A stretch of 64,000 bases of DNA, taken from assembly GCA_951804985.1 (NCBI GenBank), contig OX638133.1, positions 13,536,501-13,600,500 of the forward strand, in the 5' to 3' direction. The translations under genes were made by a program, and so were the position numbers. The notes under the pieces were generated by a model. The model did not search any database and was not told where the DNA came from. It saw nothing but the letters and a program-made list of their open reading frames with translations. Positions 48,531-60,067 of this stretch are shown here, piece by piece. The DNA is from Dryomyza anilis (taxonomy: Eukaryota; Arthropoda; Insecta; Diptera; Dryomyzidae). Position 1 is the stretch's first letter, and each line of letters opens with the position of its first letter.

Positions 48531-49455
48531 GAATAAAAAATGGCATTAAAAAGTTGTTAAGAGAAACTAAACCAAAAGCTGTTTTAACAAACAATTCGCA
48601 GGATTTAAATGGATTTATTTCTCCAACACACACACAGACACACCAACACACATAAACAAGTTGAGTGCGTATTAACGGCAGGTGTATCTGCGTCTTTTTT
48701 GTGAGTGTGTGTGTTAAAACGTATCTGCATTTTGGTATTTAAATTTTTATAGCTTTTCGTGCTGTACAGATGCGAAGTCTCCTCTATGTTTATGTGTGTG
48801 TGTAAATGCACCGAGAAAATTAATGTAGTTAAAATGAATACATTTTTGTATTTGTTTTGAAAATATAGTTATACTGCATTTCACATACTTTTTAAGTGCA
48901 TTTGTATTTATTTGACTTGATTTTATAATACAATGTACTAGAAACTAGTATTCTACATACTATAAAAACTGTAGTATGTTTTTGTTTTCATAATTTTTAA
49001 TGTTTTGGAGTTTCCATGAACACACAGCGGACTTATGTGCACAACTACAAATGAAACCCAAGCAACTTAAAATGAATGTAGTAAAATTTAATACATTTTT
49101 TGTATTTGGTTTGAAAAATTTTGTTGCACTGCATTTTACTTACTTTTTCAGTGCATATATGCTGTAAAAATTAATTAATCTATTATTTTTCTATATTGCC
49201 ATTTTAAGGTCGACTAAAAACAAACAATATTTAATTTTTCAACACATTTATGAAGTTTAATAAGTACAGAATGTAGTATAAGTACATTTATTGTAATCTA
49301 TCAACATATTTCAGCAGGAATAATTACAAAATGTTGTAATTTTTAATAAAATTGCATTATTCATTTGTACAGCAATGCAATAAATGTATTCAGGTTTTTT
49401 GATATACAAAAACAACTACATCAATATATTAAATACACAAATAAATACATATGTA
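48531..49455. repeat. Decayed dispersed repeat and CA/GT microsatellites
   Basis: TGTAGTTAAAATGAATACAT at 48,825 with the following TTTGTATTTGTTTTGAAAA and ACTGCATTTCACATACTTTT recurs in altered form about 246 bp later (49,077-49,160). ATACAAAAACAACTACATCA at 49,404 recurs as ATACAAAAACAACTAAATCA near 50,497. CA/GT-rich patches flank at 48,628-48,655 and 48,700-48,712. Confidence 0.5.
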
Positions 49456-50040
49456 TTTATTTGTCAGCCCTTTTTACTTCAGTGTATGTGTAAGTGCACC
49501 TGTGTGGGTGTGTGATCGAGAGTATGTGTTTTAAATGGTTTTTGCATGAATATCGGAACGTAGTGCTGCCGCAGTTACTGTAGTTTGTGTCGTGGTCTAA
49601 AATCTTACAAAACGCCTTTCGGCCCACCCGCCGCCGTATCGTCGACACCACAACAAGAACAGGCTGCATGGCATGGCCTGGACTGTTTGCCACATCGTTG
49701 CTGCCTGGTTGTTGCTGGCAATTTATGGCCAACGAAGGATTTTAAGCGCGTCAAGTGAAACACTGTTGCATGCAATTTTCTCCTGTTGCTGCTGTTGTTG
49801 CTGATGATGATGGTGATGTTGGTGGCAGCAGCAACTTGCACATTGTAGCTATTTCATGTTGCTACTGTTGTTGTTTTTGTTGCCGTTGTTGTTGTGCCAG
49901 TGGCCTCAATTTTTGTATGTTAAACTTATGCAGATGCACCTGATGCATTTTAATGTTGCTGCAAAATGCACCGTAAACCACATTAAATGCAAAATATCAG
50001 TTGCCGGAGTAAAAAGGGTTAAGCTTGCGTAAAATGTTGG
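49456..50040. other. GC-richer single-copy segment with opa-like triplets
   Basis: Contains GCTGCTGTTGTTGCTG, GATGATGATGGTGATG and TGTTGTTTTTGTTGCCG. Overlapping frames on both strands (49,457-49,943) translate these triplets (runs of C, Q, T or V) without any domain. Probably regulatory or untranslated DNA. Confidence 0.4.
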
Positions 50041-50850
50041 CTTTAAGGTGAAATCAGTCTAAACATTTTTCATATAATTTAATTGCGACTTTAATACAAC
50101 AAAAGAATTTTTTACTTGTCTTATAACATATAATTTAAATGTATTTTTGTATCATATGTTTTATTTATTAAGGTCCTTCATGTCAAAGGTGAACATGTTA
50201 ATATAATTACGCCTGACATGATACAGATGCACTTTGTTATGGATTTGCGTAATCTTTTGATTAACTATTTGTATTCACTTTAATTGAGATAATGCAGAAT
50301 GTATTTAAAATAAATGCACATGTAGTAATTTAAATAAATAAACTACAGCATGTAGTAAAGTTAAACGGAGATGTAATAATTTTTTCTTCATATTTCTGGA
50401 TCTTTAAATAAATACAAAATGCAGTTATTTTTATATACAAATATTATTTATTTTTTTCTTAACGAAATGCAGTCAATTTATGTAGTTGTTTTAAATACAA
50501 AAACAACTAAATCAATTAATTTACTAAATTTGAAATTTATATCAAATATACATTTAAAAATCAAACAACTATTGCAAATAGAAAAAATGCAGTGCCATAA
50601 AATGCCTAACAAACTTAACAAAAATCAATTACATTATCAAAACTGATATCCGTTTAATACCATTTAATTTTTAAAGTGAAAACCATGTAAAAAATCAAAA
50701 TTAACCGATATCTAAAACAGATACCGGGTTTTTTTAAGTAAAAAAAATACATAATTTCAATTCGGTTCTATACAAGTTTTAAAAAGTAAAAAATTTACTT
50801 AATACCAGTTTTAGTACAAGATATTCAATTAATATGGACAAAAAGTAATA
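50041..50850. other. AT-rich segment with decayed repeat pieces
   Basis: AATGCAGT and AAATACAAAAACAACTAAAT words between 50,280 and 50,600 echo 48,820-49,440. Nothing coding is recognised. Confidence 0.45.
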
Positions 50851-51684
50851 TTAATGAAACCCCTTTTTCTATTTCTGCAAATTACAACCGTGAACTATAG
50901 CCCGAAACGAGGCATAATTGCATACCCTGATTCCAACGTTATTTTACAAATTACATATCTCCTGTTACTTTTTGTTTTTGTTTGGCCCAGCAGGATATCT
51001 CTCGCTTTTGCATTGTTGTGTACGACAACACTGACCTCAACTTTACGCAACCCAACACCAAAGGTATTTTGTCAGTTTTACCTTTTAACGAGAACTTTTC
51101 AAAACCCAGCAAAATTACTAAACGGGAGAGCAACAGCCGCATCAGGTTGCAGTTGCTGGTAATGAATGAAATTTCATGTGACATTTGCCTTGGAGACCCT
51201 CACGTGATGCTTCGATTACTCATGAAATTCCAACAATGCCGCTCATACACGTTGCAGAAATATAATGTGTACGTGCGCTCTGAGAGTTTTTGTTAAAAAA
51301 AAAAAAATGTAGTAAAATGGATTCTGCGCATTCAAATATCCTTTTGACTGGGTTCATTTATGGAAAATGGTTATGTTCATTTAGTTGGTTCATGTATTTT
51401 ATGGAAATGTGTCGTTTTCAAATGCTTTTACACTTTTTTGTCATGTAAATAATATATATACATACATAACAAATAAGTTCCGAAGAATTGAACCCGGGAT
51501 TATTTTAAAATCTCTGGATTTTCGGAATAACAAAAAAAAAAACATTTCATAAAAAGCATTTCATAAAAAAGGAACATTTTGTAAAAAGTTATCTTAAATA
51601 TACTAAATATTAAAAATTACCCAAATTATAACTTTTGAATGTCTATTTATATAATGGATTTGACTACTCTAAACTGGTAGCGTG
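50851..51684. other. Single-copy segment, function unknown
   Basis: 50,870-51,295 is GC-richer and has overlapping 100-codon frames on the plus strand (50,854-51,162 and 50,982-51,296) and one on the minus strand. A TTTTTGTTTGGCCCAG|CAG acceptor-like site lies at about 50,973-50,991 and a CTG|GTAATG donor-like site at about 51,160. No domain is recognised, so a short exon is possible but unsupported. From 51,300 the DNA is AT-rich. Confidence 0.35.
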
Positions 51685-52653
51685 CATAGCTGCCAACCTA
51701 AATTCTGACAAAAATCTGTTTATCTTACAAAATGCATTAAAAAATGTAATAAATATCTGAAATTTCTTAAAAAATGTTACAAACATCGCAAATTCAATAA
51801 AAAATCCAACAAATAAATCCCAAAAAAAATCTTACACAAAAATCTAAAATAGATTAAAACTCAAAAAATATAGTGTTTTCTACATTAAATATATTTTAAT
51901 AAATAAATATAAAAATTCATCCCATTTGTCTTCAAAAATAATAAATAAAATTCTGTGTAATTAAAAAATTTTACTTATAAATATTGTTACAAAAATTCAG
52001 TCTACGAAAAACTGTTCTACAAGTTCGTATCTCTGGATTGTGTACAAAATAAAAACACTCTTATGTTTGGTATAAATTATAACAATTAACTTTATTAATT
52101 CACTTCAATAAAAAACTTTACTAATAACAAATTCTAACAACTGCTGCATGTCCACTATTTAACTTGACATTGTTCTTACATGAGATGCACTCGACCACTT
52201 TCCAATCACTACTGAAGTGCTGTGCGCCAATTGCGGCTCCCTTATATACTGCATGTATCAGTTCGACACGTTTTGACAAGCTTCGACATGATTCGAGAAC
52301 CTTCTACTCGTTTCATGAATGACGCATGCTATTGGCATCTCGTTCGCACTCATGTGTTTTTATGTGCTGATCTTCCATCTCTTTCTCGCCCATTGCTTAG
52401 TGCGCTGAATGATCTTCCGTCTCTTTCTAACACATTGCTTAGTGCGCTGAATTGTCTTGCATCTCATTTATTATTGTTGATTGCTTGCACTATGGGGCCA
52501 ATTACCTTTTTTTCGTAACAATATCAAAAATATAAAAAATCTGTGTGACAATAAAAAAATCATTTCTGTAAAAAAAATCTTACACGGAATTAAAAAATAT
52601 AATTAGATATCTTTTATCTACCAGAAATTTTTCCGACAAAGTTGGCAGCTATG
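51685..52653. mobile_element. TIR element CATAGCTGCCAAC, split by a solo LTR
   Basis: Perfect 13-bp inverted ends CATAGCTGCCAAC (51,685-51,697) and GTTGGCAGCTATG (52,641-52,653). Without the LTR at 51,985-52,520 and its 4-bp duplication the element is about 430 bp. The interior repeats AAAAATCTTACAC / AAAATCTGT words. No target duplication is clear, so the superfamily is open. Confidence 0.72.
51985..52520 (-). mobile_element. Solo LTR, same family, opposite orientation (536 bp)
   Basis: Minus-strand relative of the LTR at 31,509: starts (as read) TGTTACAAAAATTCAGTCTA, ends TTTTTTTCGTAACA, with TTATATACTGCATG (TATA region, complement) and TTTATTAATTCACTT (AATAAA region, complement). Flanked by ATAT on both sides (51,981-51,984 and 52,521-52,524). 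It has the same U3 tandem duplication (TCTTTCT...CATTGCTTAGTGCGCTGAAT twice). The 98-codon frame at 52,222-52,518 is U3 sequence. Confidence 0.9.
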
Positions 52654-53052
52654 GACATAATACAATTAAGTTTAAGTAAATAAATAGAACCTTTCGACCT
52701 CGTATTCCAATGTAGAGTTCTATAAATCGATGTTTGTTTAGTCGACTAATCGATTTTTGGATGCAAAAGAATCCAATATTAGAAGTAGACTTTCTAATTG
52801 TGAAAGAGTCAAAAAGATTAACAACGATCTTAGTATGATTTTCCGATAGATTTCAATATTCTAATCACGACCTCATACTCAGTTTTTTTCATATTTTCTC
52901 AAGTTTTTGAGTTATTAAGTAAGACAAATATATGCTAGATATATGACAAACCTGCTAAATATATAAAACCGAAACCTTTTTCATCGGTTTTATTTATCAG
53001 TTTCTGTTTGATTTTTTTGATAACGGTTTTGTTTTTAAATATGAAACGATTA

Positions 53053-53362
53053 ATAATAATAATAGTTTGGCACTACAGTCCTATAAGAACTTTGGCCGAG
53101 CTCTCTCACCATTTTGAGCTGTGCATGTTATATTTGTACTTAAAGTGGTGGGACCTACAGTTTATTGCAGGAATCCGAACGGCGGTGAGAGCTTTTCATA
53201 GGCAATATTTTTACTCTCGGAGGTTTGCCATTTACTGCCGAGAGGAAGCGCGGTATAGAAAAATGTTTCTATGAAAAGATGTTGTTAGCCCCCGTCCAGG
53301 CTTGAACCGGGGACCTTTCGGCTCGCAGTCCAACGCACTAACCACTGAGCTACCGCGGCTAC
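53053..53362 (-). mobile_element. tRNA-derived SINE, copy 3
   Basis: Full-length like the copy at 20,584, with the (ATT)n tail at 53,053 and the GTAGCCGCGGTAGCTCAGTG head ending at 53,362. GATTA (ACGATTA if the shared AC is counted) flanks both sides as target duplication. Frame 53,008-53,274 is a chance translation. Confidence 0.9.
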
Positions 53363-53369
53363 GATTATA

Positions 53370-54150
53370 AACAAAAATAAAAATGCGATTTCAATTCCAA
53401 TTTTTAAAAAATAAATATAAAAGGAAATAACTTTTCATGCTTTAGTTAATAATTAATCTCAATTACTTTTTATCAAATCTTATTGGTGAACTTGTTAAGG
53501 CAAAAATGCACCTAACTTAGCATTCGAGAAAATCTCAATTCAATGATGAAGGTAGGATTCAAGTACTTCTTCGTCTAAATGGTTTTTAAATATAACAATG
53601 TGCCATAACAATGTAATTATAGTTAAAATCTAGGTTTTGGATACATTTTTGAAATCACCTTCCCAAAAGCGATGAAATATTATATTCCGTGTACTTTTGA
53701 TATCCAATAATCGACTTTTACTAGTCAAAAGTCGAAAAATCGACTTTTTGTTTCGACAATATAATCCTAGTCCAATGCAGTAACCGATCGAGATTCAAAA
53801 TTTTGAATTATGAAATTCTAGAACTGAACAATTATTGAAGATTGACGTTCCTTTTGACATTAAAAAATTCAGAGTTGATCCTATTTTCAGAATAACAAAA
53901 TTTTAAGACATTAAAAACTTTTAATCTGCTATTTCAAAACATAATAGTTACTGCATTTATAAACTATTTAAAGAATTAGCTAGACAATGAGTTCATTGAA
54001 AAATAAACTGACAAAATTTAAGTTTATTACGTGTTTTTTAAAATATTCTACAACATACGTTTATTTACAAAAAAGCATTAAAATAAACAATTAAAATGCT
54101 ACTAAAAGAATTTTTGGCAACCCTGCTGTTTTTTTCAAGTCTATTTTCTG
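53370..54150. other. AT-rich unassigned region
   Basis: Nothing recognised. It precedes the GC-richer candidate promoter segment. Confidence 0.5.
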
Positions 54151-54159
54151 CGAATTCCT

Positions 54160-54592
54160 TTTTAAATTCCAAGAGACGGCGAGAGAACATTTTTCGCTGT
54201 ACCATAAACATTCACTTGTTTACACAGTGTCGCTCTTTTGCAGACAGACGAAATGGCGCCCCCAAATCGCACGTCGTCATTTTGGGATATTTTACATTGG
54301 GGACATTTTGCGCACACTGAGCGCGTCAGAGACAGAGAGAGCATACAAATGTTAACGGTAGCCACAAAGAGACAGTTGCCGCCATCAACTAAAAGCAACG
54401 CGTAACAGAAATGTGTGAATCTTCAAAGCGAACGGACGCGTGCGGCGGGTGCTAATAAAATATTTTAATATATTTTGTACATTTGCAGCGCATACATACA
54501 AACGGTATACAAAATTGTGCGACGAAACTGTTTTGCAATTTTTGTTTGTGAGCGCGCGACGGTATAAGAGAGGCGCGAAAATATTTTGTTTG
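54160..54592 (+). promoter_or_regulatory. Candidate promoter region
   Basis: An abrupt rise in G+C and loss of repeats, with GAGA-type words (GAGACAGAGAGAGC near 54,330), several CGCG/GCGCGC words, and TATAAGAGAG at 54,563-54,572. In flies, GAGA-factor sites and a TATA box before a GC-richer leader are common at developmental genes. Short frames on both strands (54,096-54,320; 54,162-54,398) show no domain. That this is a promoter is inference. Confidence 0.4.
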
Positions 54593-55205
54593 TGAAAAAT
54601 ATAACAACAAAAAAAATGCTAAAAATTTTATTAATTATATAAGAAAGTTGAAGCTGCTAACGAAAATGAATACAATTAATTTGTGCAAATATATAAAATA
54701 ACAAAATAAAAGAATATACAAAAATCGAAAAGAAAAACAACGACAAAAACAAAAAATTAAATATATTTTTTTTATTTCGTTTTGCACTTGCGCTCGCACG
54801 CGCTGCACACGTTGAAAAGGTGTAAAAGTCACCAAAGTGAATTGAAATAAAATAAAATCAAATAAGAAGTGTAAGCAGAAAATACGACAAAAGTTTGGCA
54901 TACTTTCGAAAATAAATTTAAGTCGACTTTGAAGCGCTCGCCACAGGCTTTTGCAGCAGTTAATGCAGACAAATTGCAACAAGCTAAACGTCGTTCTCAA
55001 AGGATAAAAATGTGTGTTTTTTATTTTCAATTTTTTTTACAGTCTAAAAGTAGGCAACGCGTGTGTGCGATAACACGTACCTAATACAAAAAAAAAAAGA
55101 AGAAAAAAAATTGGGTCAGTTTTGTTTGTAAAAAGAGCGCAAAGCAGTGAGCAAGAGTTATAAAGGCAAAAGAAAAATTACTAAAGCAAAAACAAAAAAC
55201 TAAAG
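54593..55205 (+). other. Candidate untranslated first exon
   Basis: Follows the TATA-like box by about 25 bp and ends at AACTAAAG|GTGAGC, a strong donor match with the intron starting at 55,206. The segment is A-rich with AACAACAAAAAA-type runs usual in fly 5' leaders and has no long plus-strand frame. A second possible start is the initiator-like TCAGTT at 55,116. The minus frame 54,635-55,030 is a Phe/Leu-rich translation of the A-rich leader. No downstream coding exon is identified in the window, so the gene is unnamed. Confidence 0.35.
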
Positions 55206-55215
55206 GTGAGCAACG
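55206..55215 (+). other. Candidate splice donor site
   Basis: AAAG|GTGAGCAACG agrees with the MAG|GTRAGT consensus in most positions. It would open an intron covering the stem-loop repeat array downstream. Confidence 0.35.
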
Positions 55216-55249
55216 TCTGTTTTCGTAAAACCTCATTAAAAGTGCCTGG

Positions 55250-56535
55250 AAGTATGCAACATATAAATATCAAAATATAAAAAAAATAATGCTGCATACT
55301 TAAAGGGAAACATTTTATTTTATTAAAAGTATTGCATGTTTTTTAGGGCAAAATGTTTGAAATTAGGAATAGTGTTTAAAGGATATATTTTATGTTTTGA
55401 GAGTGTTCAAATTAATTTTACAAAAATATATAAAAAAATATGTAATGAATCTGAAAGTATGCAGCATATTAAAATGAAAATAACACAAAAAATGTTGCAT
55501 ACTTAAAGGACATCTTTTATATATCATGTCTTGAGAGTGTTTTAATTAATTTTAAAAAATGTATATAAAAGTATTGAGAATCTTATTAAATGTGGCTGAA
55601 AGTATACAGCATATTTAAATCATAATAACAAAAAAATGTTGCATACTTAGAGGCATACTTCTATATTTTATGCTTTAGTAAAATTGTTTTTAATTTTTAG
55701 TAGTGTTTAGGAAACATCTTTCTATGTTGTAAAAGTGTTGAAAAACTTTTAGAGTATACATTTTATTTTAAGAATATTTAAAATCCCAATAAAGGTGTCT
55801 GAAAGTATGCAGCATAAAAATATAGGTAATAATAAATACATGTATATTTTTATAATTATATTTATATTTTTATAATATTGCAAACTTTTACGCAGTTTTT
55901 TTTTTTAATAGAGTGTTTAATATATTTTTTTATAGTTTTATCACTGTTTGTGTATTTTTGAATATAAATATAAAAAAAGTGCTGTAAGTAGGCAGTATAT
56001 TATAGTAATAATAATAATTAAAAATGTTGCATACTTAAATGTAAATTTTTATTTTGTTAAATCATTGCATATTTTTGGGCAAAATTGTTTTGAATTTTGA
56101 GTAGTACATTATCATGTTTGGAAAATGTTGAAATACTTTTAAACATCAATAAATATAATATTTAAAATCACATAATGAAAAAAAGGTTGTATAATTTAAG
56201 GCAAACTTTTATTTAAAAAAAAAATTAAATGTTGAGTGTAACTTTTAAAAATATATTTATGTATTTTCCAATATTCCAAACCCAATTAAATGTATCTGAA
56301 AATATGCCGCGTATTAAACAAATACTTAAAATGTACACTCTTTAAAAGGGAAAAGCAATGTATATTTTTATTTAAAAAATGTTTGCTAATTCATTTATTT
56401 AAGAAACATGTTTTTATGTTCTGAGAGTTTTTAAATATTTTCAAAAAATTGTTAAACATTTTTTACTCTCCATTAAATGTAGCTGAAAGTATGCAGCATA
56501 TTAAAATAATAAAAAATACTGTTGTATACTTAGAG
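55250..56535. repeat. Degenerate ~200-bp tandem array of stem-loops
   Basis: About seven or eight diverged units. Each has GAAAGTATGCAGCATATT followed 25-30 bp later by its complement ATGTTGCATACTT, then GGCAAACATTTTAT-like sequence. Clear stem-loops: 55,250-55,301, 55,455-55,504, 55,600-55,647, 55,986-56,035 and 56,486-56,531. Half-decayed ones lie at 55,803, near 56,190 and at 56,300. Starts are spaced by 205, 145, 203, 183 and about 186 bp. The pairs tolerate changes on both sides (GCAAC with GCTGC, GTATAC with GCATAC). Single related words (CATGCTGC, TTGCATACTTTC) continue to about 56,930. Confidence 0.72.
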
Positions 56536-56539
56536 GCGA

Positions 56540-58320
56540 ACATTTTATATGTTAAGCAAATTAGAGCCTATTTTTGTGCAACATTTTTTAATTTTTAAAT
56601 TGTGTTTACGAGGAATATTTTATATGTTGAAGGTAAGAAAATACATAGAAATATTTTCCAAATTAATTAAAATAAATTTTGTGTTTCAAAGTATACAAAA
56701 TATTTTTTTAGCGATAAGTCGAATGTATATTTTACTCATAACTAACATATGAAATATTGCATAATTTTGAACACATGCTGCATTTGAACCAAAAATAAAA
56801 GCATGACTTTAGGCGCATAAATCAGTTAATCATGTAGAATTTAGGCTGACTGTTTGTTTATAATAAAAATTGCATACTTTCATACATGCTGCTTTATAGC
56901 CGAAAAACATTGCATGCTTTTAGGCATAAATAAACAAAAATACTCAAATATAAACAATTTTTTTAGGCTTGCATTTATTATTTATGACTTTTTGCTTAAA
57001 AAGCTACAACATTTCAGGCGTTCGCAGAAATAGGTGTATTTTCAATAGCATAACCTAAGGCACTGCATTTTAGGAAATATTTGTTGGCGTAAAATAATAA
57101 ATGTCAAATTTAAGTGTAAAAAAAAAACAAAATAATTTGAAGGTTTTGCGAATATACAAAAGAAAGCATAAAAGGCAAAACAAAAAAAGCGAGCGAATGA
57201 CAAAGAGCGAGAGCGATAAAAAGAGCGCTTTCTCTGTGTGTATGTGTGTGTGTGTCATGCTATGTGAATGTGTGTGAGAGTGTGGGAGAGAAACAACGAA
57301 AAAAAACAAGAAAACTCAATACGCAATGTTAGCCTTGAAAATGTCGGCGCTGTGTGTGTGTGTTTCTCATGTTATCTACACACGAAATAACGTAAAATGA
57401 AAATGTGCAAGAAAATGTACGAATAAAGTATGTACGTGAAAGAGCAAAAATATAAAAAAAATACACTGAATGTTGAGGCAGAGTGTAATAAAAGTGAGAT
57501 AAGTTAAAGTTATATTTTTTTATTTAAATAAATAATAAAAATATGAAATGCGTCTATGTAATAAAATGTATGAAAAAAATATCTAAATCATTTAATATTT
57601 TTTTTTTAAACCGGCACTTAAGGTTTTTATGTTTGACTGCAATCGGTCACCCACTCATAGAAAAGCACTACAAATACTACACATCAAAGCAAGTAGCAGG
57701 CAACAAAGCAACGAAGAAATTTTTATTTCTAAAAAATATCCTTGAATGAGTAGCTCTTATGTGTGTGTGCGTTTGTCCGTCTGCTGTGTTTTGCATATAC
57801 ATTTGTATATATATATTATATATGTGTCTATTTCGACCTTTGACCATGCATCGTTTTATACTTTATTGAGAGCACATAAAATTGATCATAGGTTTGTTTT
57901 TTGAACCCCCTCGTTTCATTTCGAGCCATTTGCTTTTATATTCTTTTTCATTTTATATTTATTTTATTAGCTCTTAAATCAGTGTAGCAAATATTAAAAC
58001 AAAAACTGGATAGAAAATAAAAATGGCGCACAAACTCTTGCCAAAAATTATTTTTGAAGGGTTTTACTGTTGCATTTGTTTTTTGTGCTTCTATTTAATA
58101 TTTTCTCTTTTTTTTAATTATCGTTTTTTTTTTGTTTGCCTTTAAGTTTAAATTTAAATAAATCTTGTTTTACTTCTCATTTAAGTTATTTTTACATAAA
58201 TATATTTTTTTTTTTGTGACGTGAAATAATATTTTCAATCAAGGTTTAAAAACCATTCGAATAACAATTTCGTTTTTAAATTTTAAAACAGAACAGTTTC
58301 GGTATACCGTTTCCATGTTA
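56540..58320. other. Intron-like AT-rich region with GT microsatellites
   Basis: GTGTGTATGTGTGTGTGTGT-type runs at 57,235-57,260 and 57,345-57,362. GC-richer piece 57,180-57,420. Nothing coding recognised; small frames (56,549-56,752; 57,070-57,309; 57,543-57,749) have no domain. Confidence 0.45.
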
Positions 58321-58365
58321 CTGTGGAATCAGGCCATGTATCTCCCTCGAACACTTACCACTTAC

Positions 58366-58617
58366 CTATTCCCTCGAACAATACCTATAAAACAGGCTTA
58401 CACAACCAACGGTCCTTCGGTGCTCAAGAGAGCCAACAGAGGATGAAATATTTTCATCCCCTATTAAATATATTGCACGTTGTTGGATTCGGTCCAGGAA
58501 CTCCAAAGAAGCCCCTGCCCATATGTGCGAGTTGTATTCCATCTTAGGCCGAATATAGGTAGTGTAGACAGTGCGTAAGTCAGCAGGAGTGAAGTATGTT
58601 TCAGAAAACCGAGGCAC
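58366..58617 (-). pseudogene. Non-LTR ORF2 C-terminal fragment
   Basis: Reads TPADLRTVYTTYIRPKMEYN, HIWAGAS and LDRIQQRAIYLIGD, the conserved region after the RT palm in CR1/Jockey-like ORF2, in a third frame joined by a frameshift near 58,605. It ends SLFYRYCSRE and then loses similarity, so the usual ~70 more residues seem missing. Confidence 0.85.
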
Positions 58618-59531
58618 TTGGCCGCTTCTTTCGACACATCAAATATGTGGTCATTCCAACGGAGATCACATTGAATTGATATGCCCAGAACGTCAAGAGA
58701 AGCTGACTGCGCAATATCCACAGCACCCATATTGAGGGGAGGGAGGGGTGAATCCATTCTTTTTTGAGATAACAGACAACATTGGGTCTTGCTTGCATTA
58801 AAATCAACTCTATTTGCAAGACCCCACTCGGAGATTGATTTAAGGTCATTGTTGAGTGTTTCATTCATAATGCGTCCTTTACTCTCAATCTCCAAAGAGT
58901 TTGGGCTCTTGTTGAACGAATATGAATAACTAATGTTACTGTCATCAGCAAAGGAATGAATTGGGTGCTGGGTCAATGACAGAAGGTCATTGATAAATAC
59001 AGAAATAGGGACGGGGATAGGACGGACCCCTGCGGAACTCCAGAATTGATGGAATGTTGTTCGGAGAACACACCATCCATCGCAACTCGTATTGAACGAC
59101 CCTGGAGAAAACTCGATATCCATCGAGACGAGGGCTTTATGCCACACTCGATCAAAAGCCTTGGAAATATCCAGAGCAACAACCTTACTTTCCCCGAAAA
59201 GGTTAACACAATTATTCAACTTTTCGGAGAGGACCGCCATCAAGTCACCTGTGGATCTGGTCCTACGGAAACCATATTGTCGGTCACTAAGTAATTCGTT
59301 TCGCTCTAGATAGTTCACAAAGTGGAAGTTAATTACGCTTTCCATTACCTTGGAGAGCGCAGAGCATATTGCAATGGGTCGGTAATTGGCAGGGTTCGGA
59401 GCCTCGCCCTTTTTCGGAACTGGCTGGACATTGGCAATCATCCAACAAGATGGAAAATCTCCTGTCGTGTAGGATATGTTGAATAGGTTACGCAACGGAC
59501 AAGCCAGCGTTGACGCGCACTTCTTCAACAC
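58464..59531 (-). pseudogene. Non-LTR reverse transcriptase, frameshifted
   Basis: 355-codon frame. Residues 38-53 carry PVPKKGEAPNPANYRP, residues 85-98 QYGFRRTRSTGDLM, and 119-131 motif A with ALDISKAFDRVWH (catalytic Asp 121). The true protein then leaves the frame near 59,130 and continues in the 58,973-59,209 frame (SSFLQGRSIRVAMDG, NSGVPQGSVLSP, motif B), returning near 59,000 to this frame for FINDLLS and motif C FADD (residues 194-197). So all three catalytic aspartates are present but in different frames. After about residue 310 the frame is again wrong. The protein would copy element RNA into DNA at the target; this copy cannot be translated intact. Confidence 0.93.
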
Positions 59532-59581
59532 ATGGGCAGATATACCATCTGGCCCAGAGGCTTTGTTAATGCTGAGGTTTG

Positions 59582-60067
59582 CTAAAACGTTTTTAACTGC
59601 CGAGTTCGAAAATGAATGTCCGGCATTGCAGAAGAAACAAAATCGACATCGGGCAGTGGTTGATTGGTATCTGGGAGCGTTGAATTATTTGCAAATAATT
59701 CTGCCAAGAGATTAGCTTTATCAACCGGGTCAGTGAAGGTCTGGCCATTTATAATAAGAGTTGGAGTAGACGATGTCGTCTGATTCTTCACCCTTTTTAA
59801 GAATGACCAGAAATTTTTATTACCTCTATGGTAGAGCAGGACCTTTTTACGCGCGTTTTGTTCGTGAAGAAACTTTTTGCGCGAGATCACGGCATGACAG
59901 CGATTCCTAGCCTGTATGCGAAGTCGTTCTGTGTCAGCATTCTTGTTAGAACGCCAATTTTGAAAGGCTTCCTCTTTCGACCTGACTGCAATCCTGCAAG
60001 TCTCATTAAACCATGAGTGGTCCTTGGGTTTAATGCCAATTTTTTTAGAAGGTATGAAGGACCGCAT
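59582..60067 (-). pseudogene. Non-LTR ORF2 fragment: linker before RT
   Basis: 161 codons open. Contains the HSWFNETCRIAVRSKEEAFQ-type motif, a basic region (RKKFLHEQNARKK) and FWSFLKRVKNQ, all typical of the segment between endonuclease and reverse transcriptase in ORF2 proteins, then INGQTFTDPVDKANLLAELF. The frame is lost at about 59,585. The expected continuation (SINKASGPDGISAHVLKK) is read in another frame just beyond, up to 59,531. The 5' end stops abruptly at about 60,068, where a MITE fragment begins, so the endonuclease is missing by truncation. Confidence 0.88.

Noticed and set aside
49457..49943. Frames with runs of Cys, Gln, Thr or Val
   Set aside because: They translate opa-like GTT/GCT/GAT triplets on both strands; no protein family is recognisable.
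50854..51296. Two plus-strand frames of ~100 codons with acceptor- and donor-like sites
   Set aside because: No recognised domain and a minus-strand frame of similar size overlaps. Splice-like words alone are not enough.
54635..55030. 131-codon minus-strand frame
   Set aside because: Phe/Leu-rich translation of the A-rich candidate leader, no domain.
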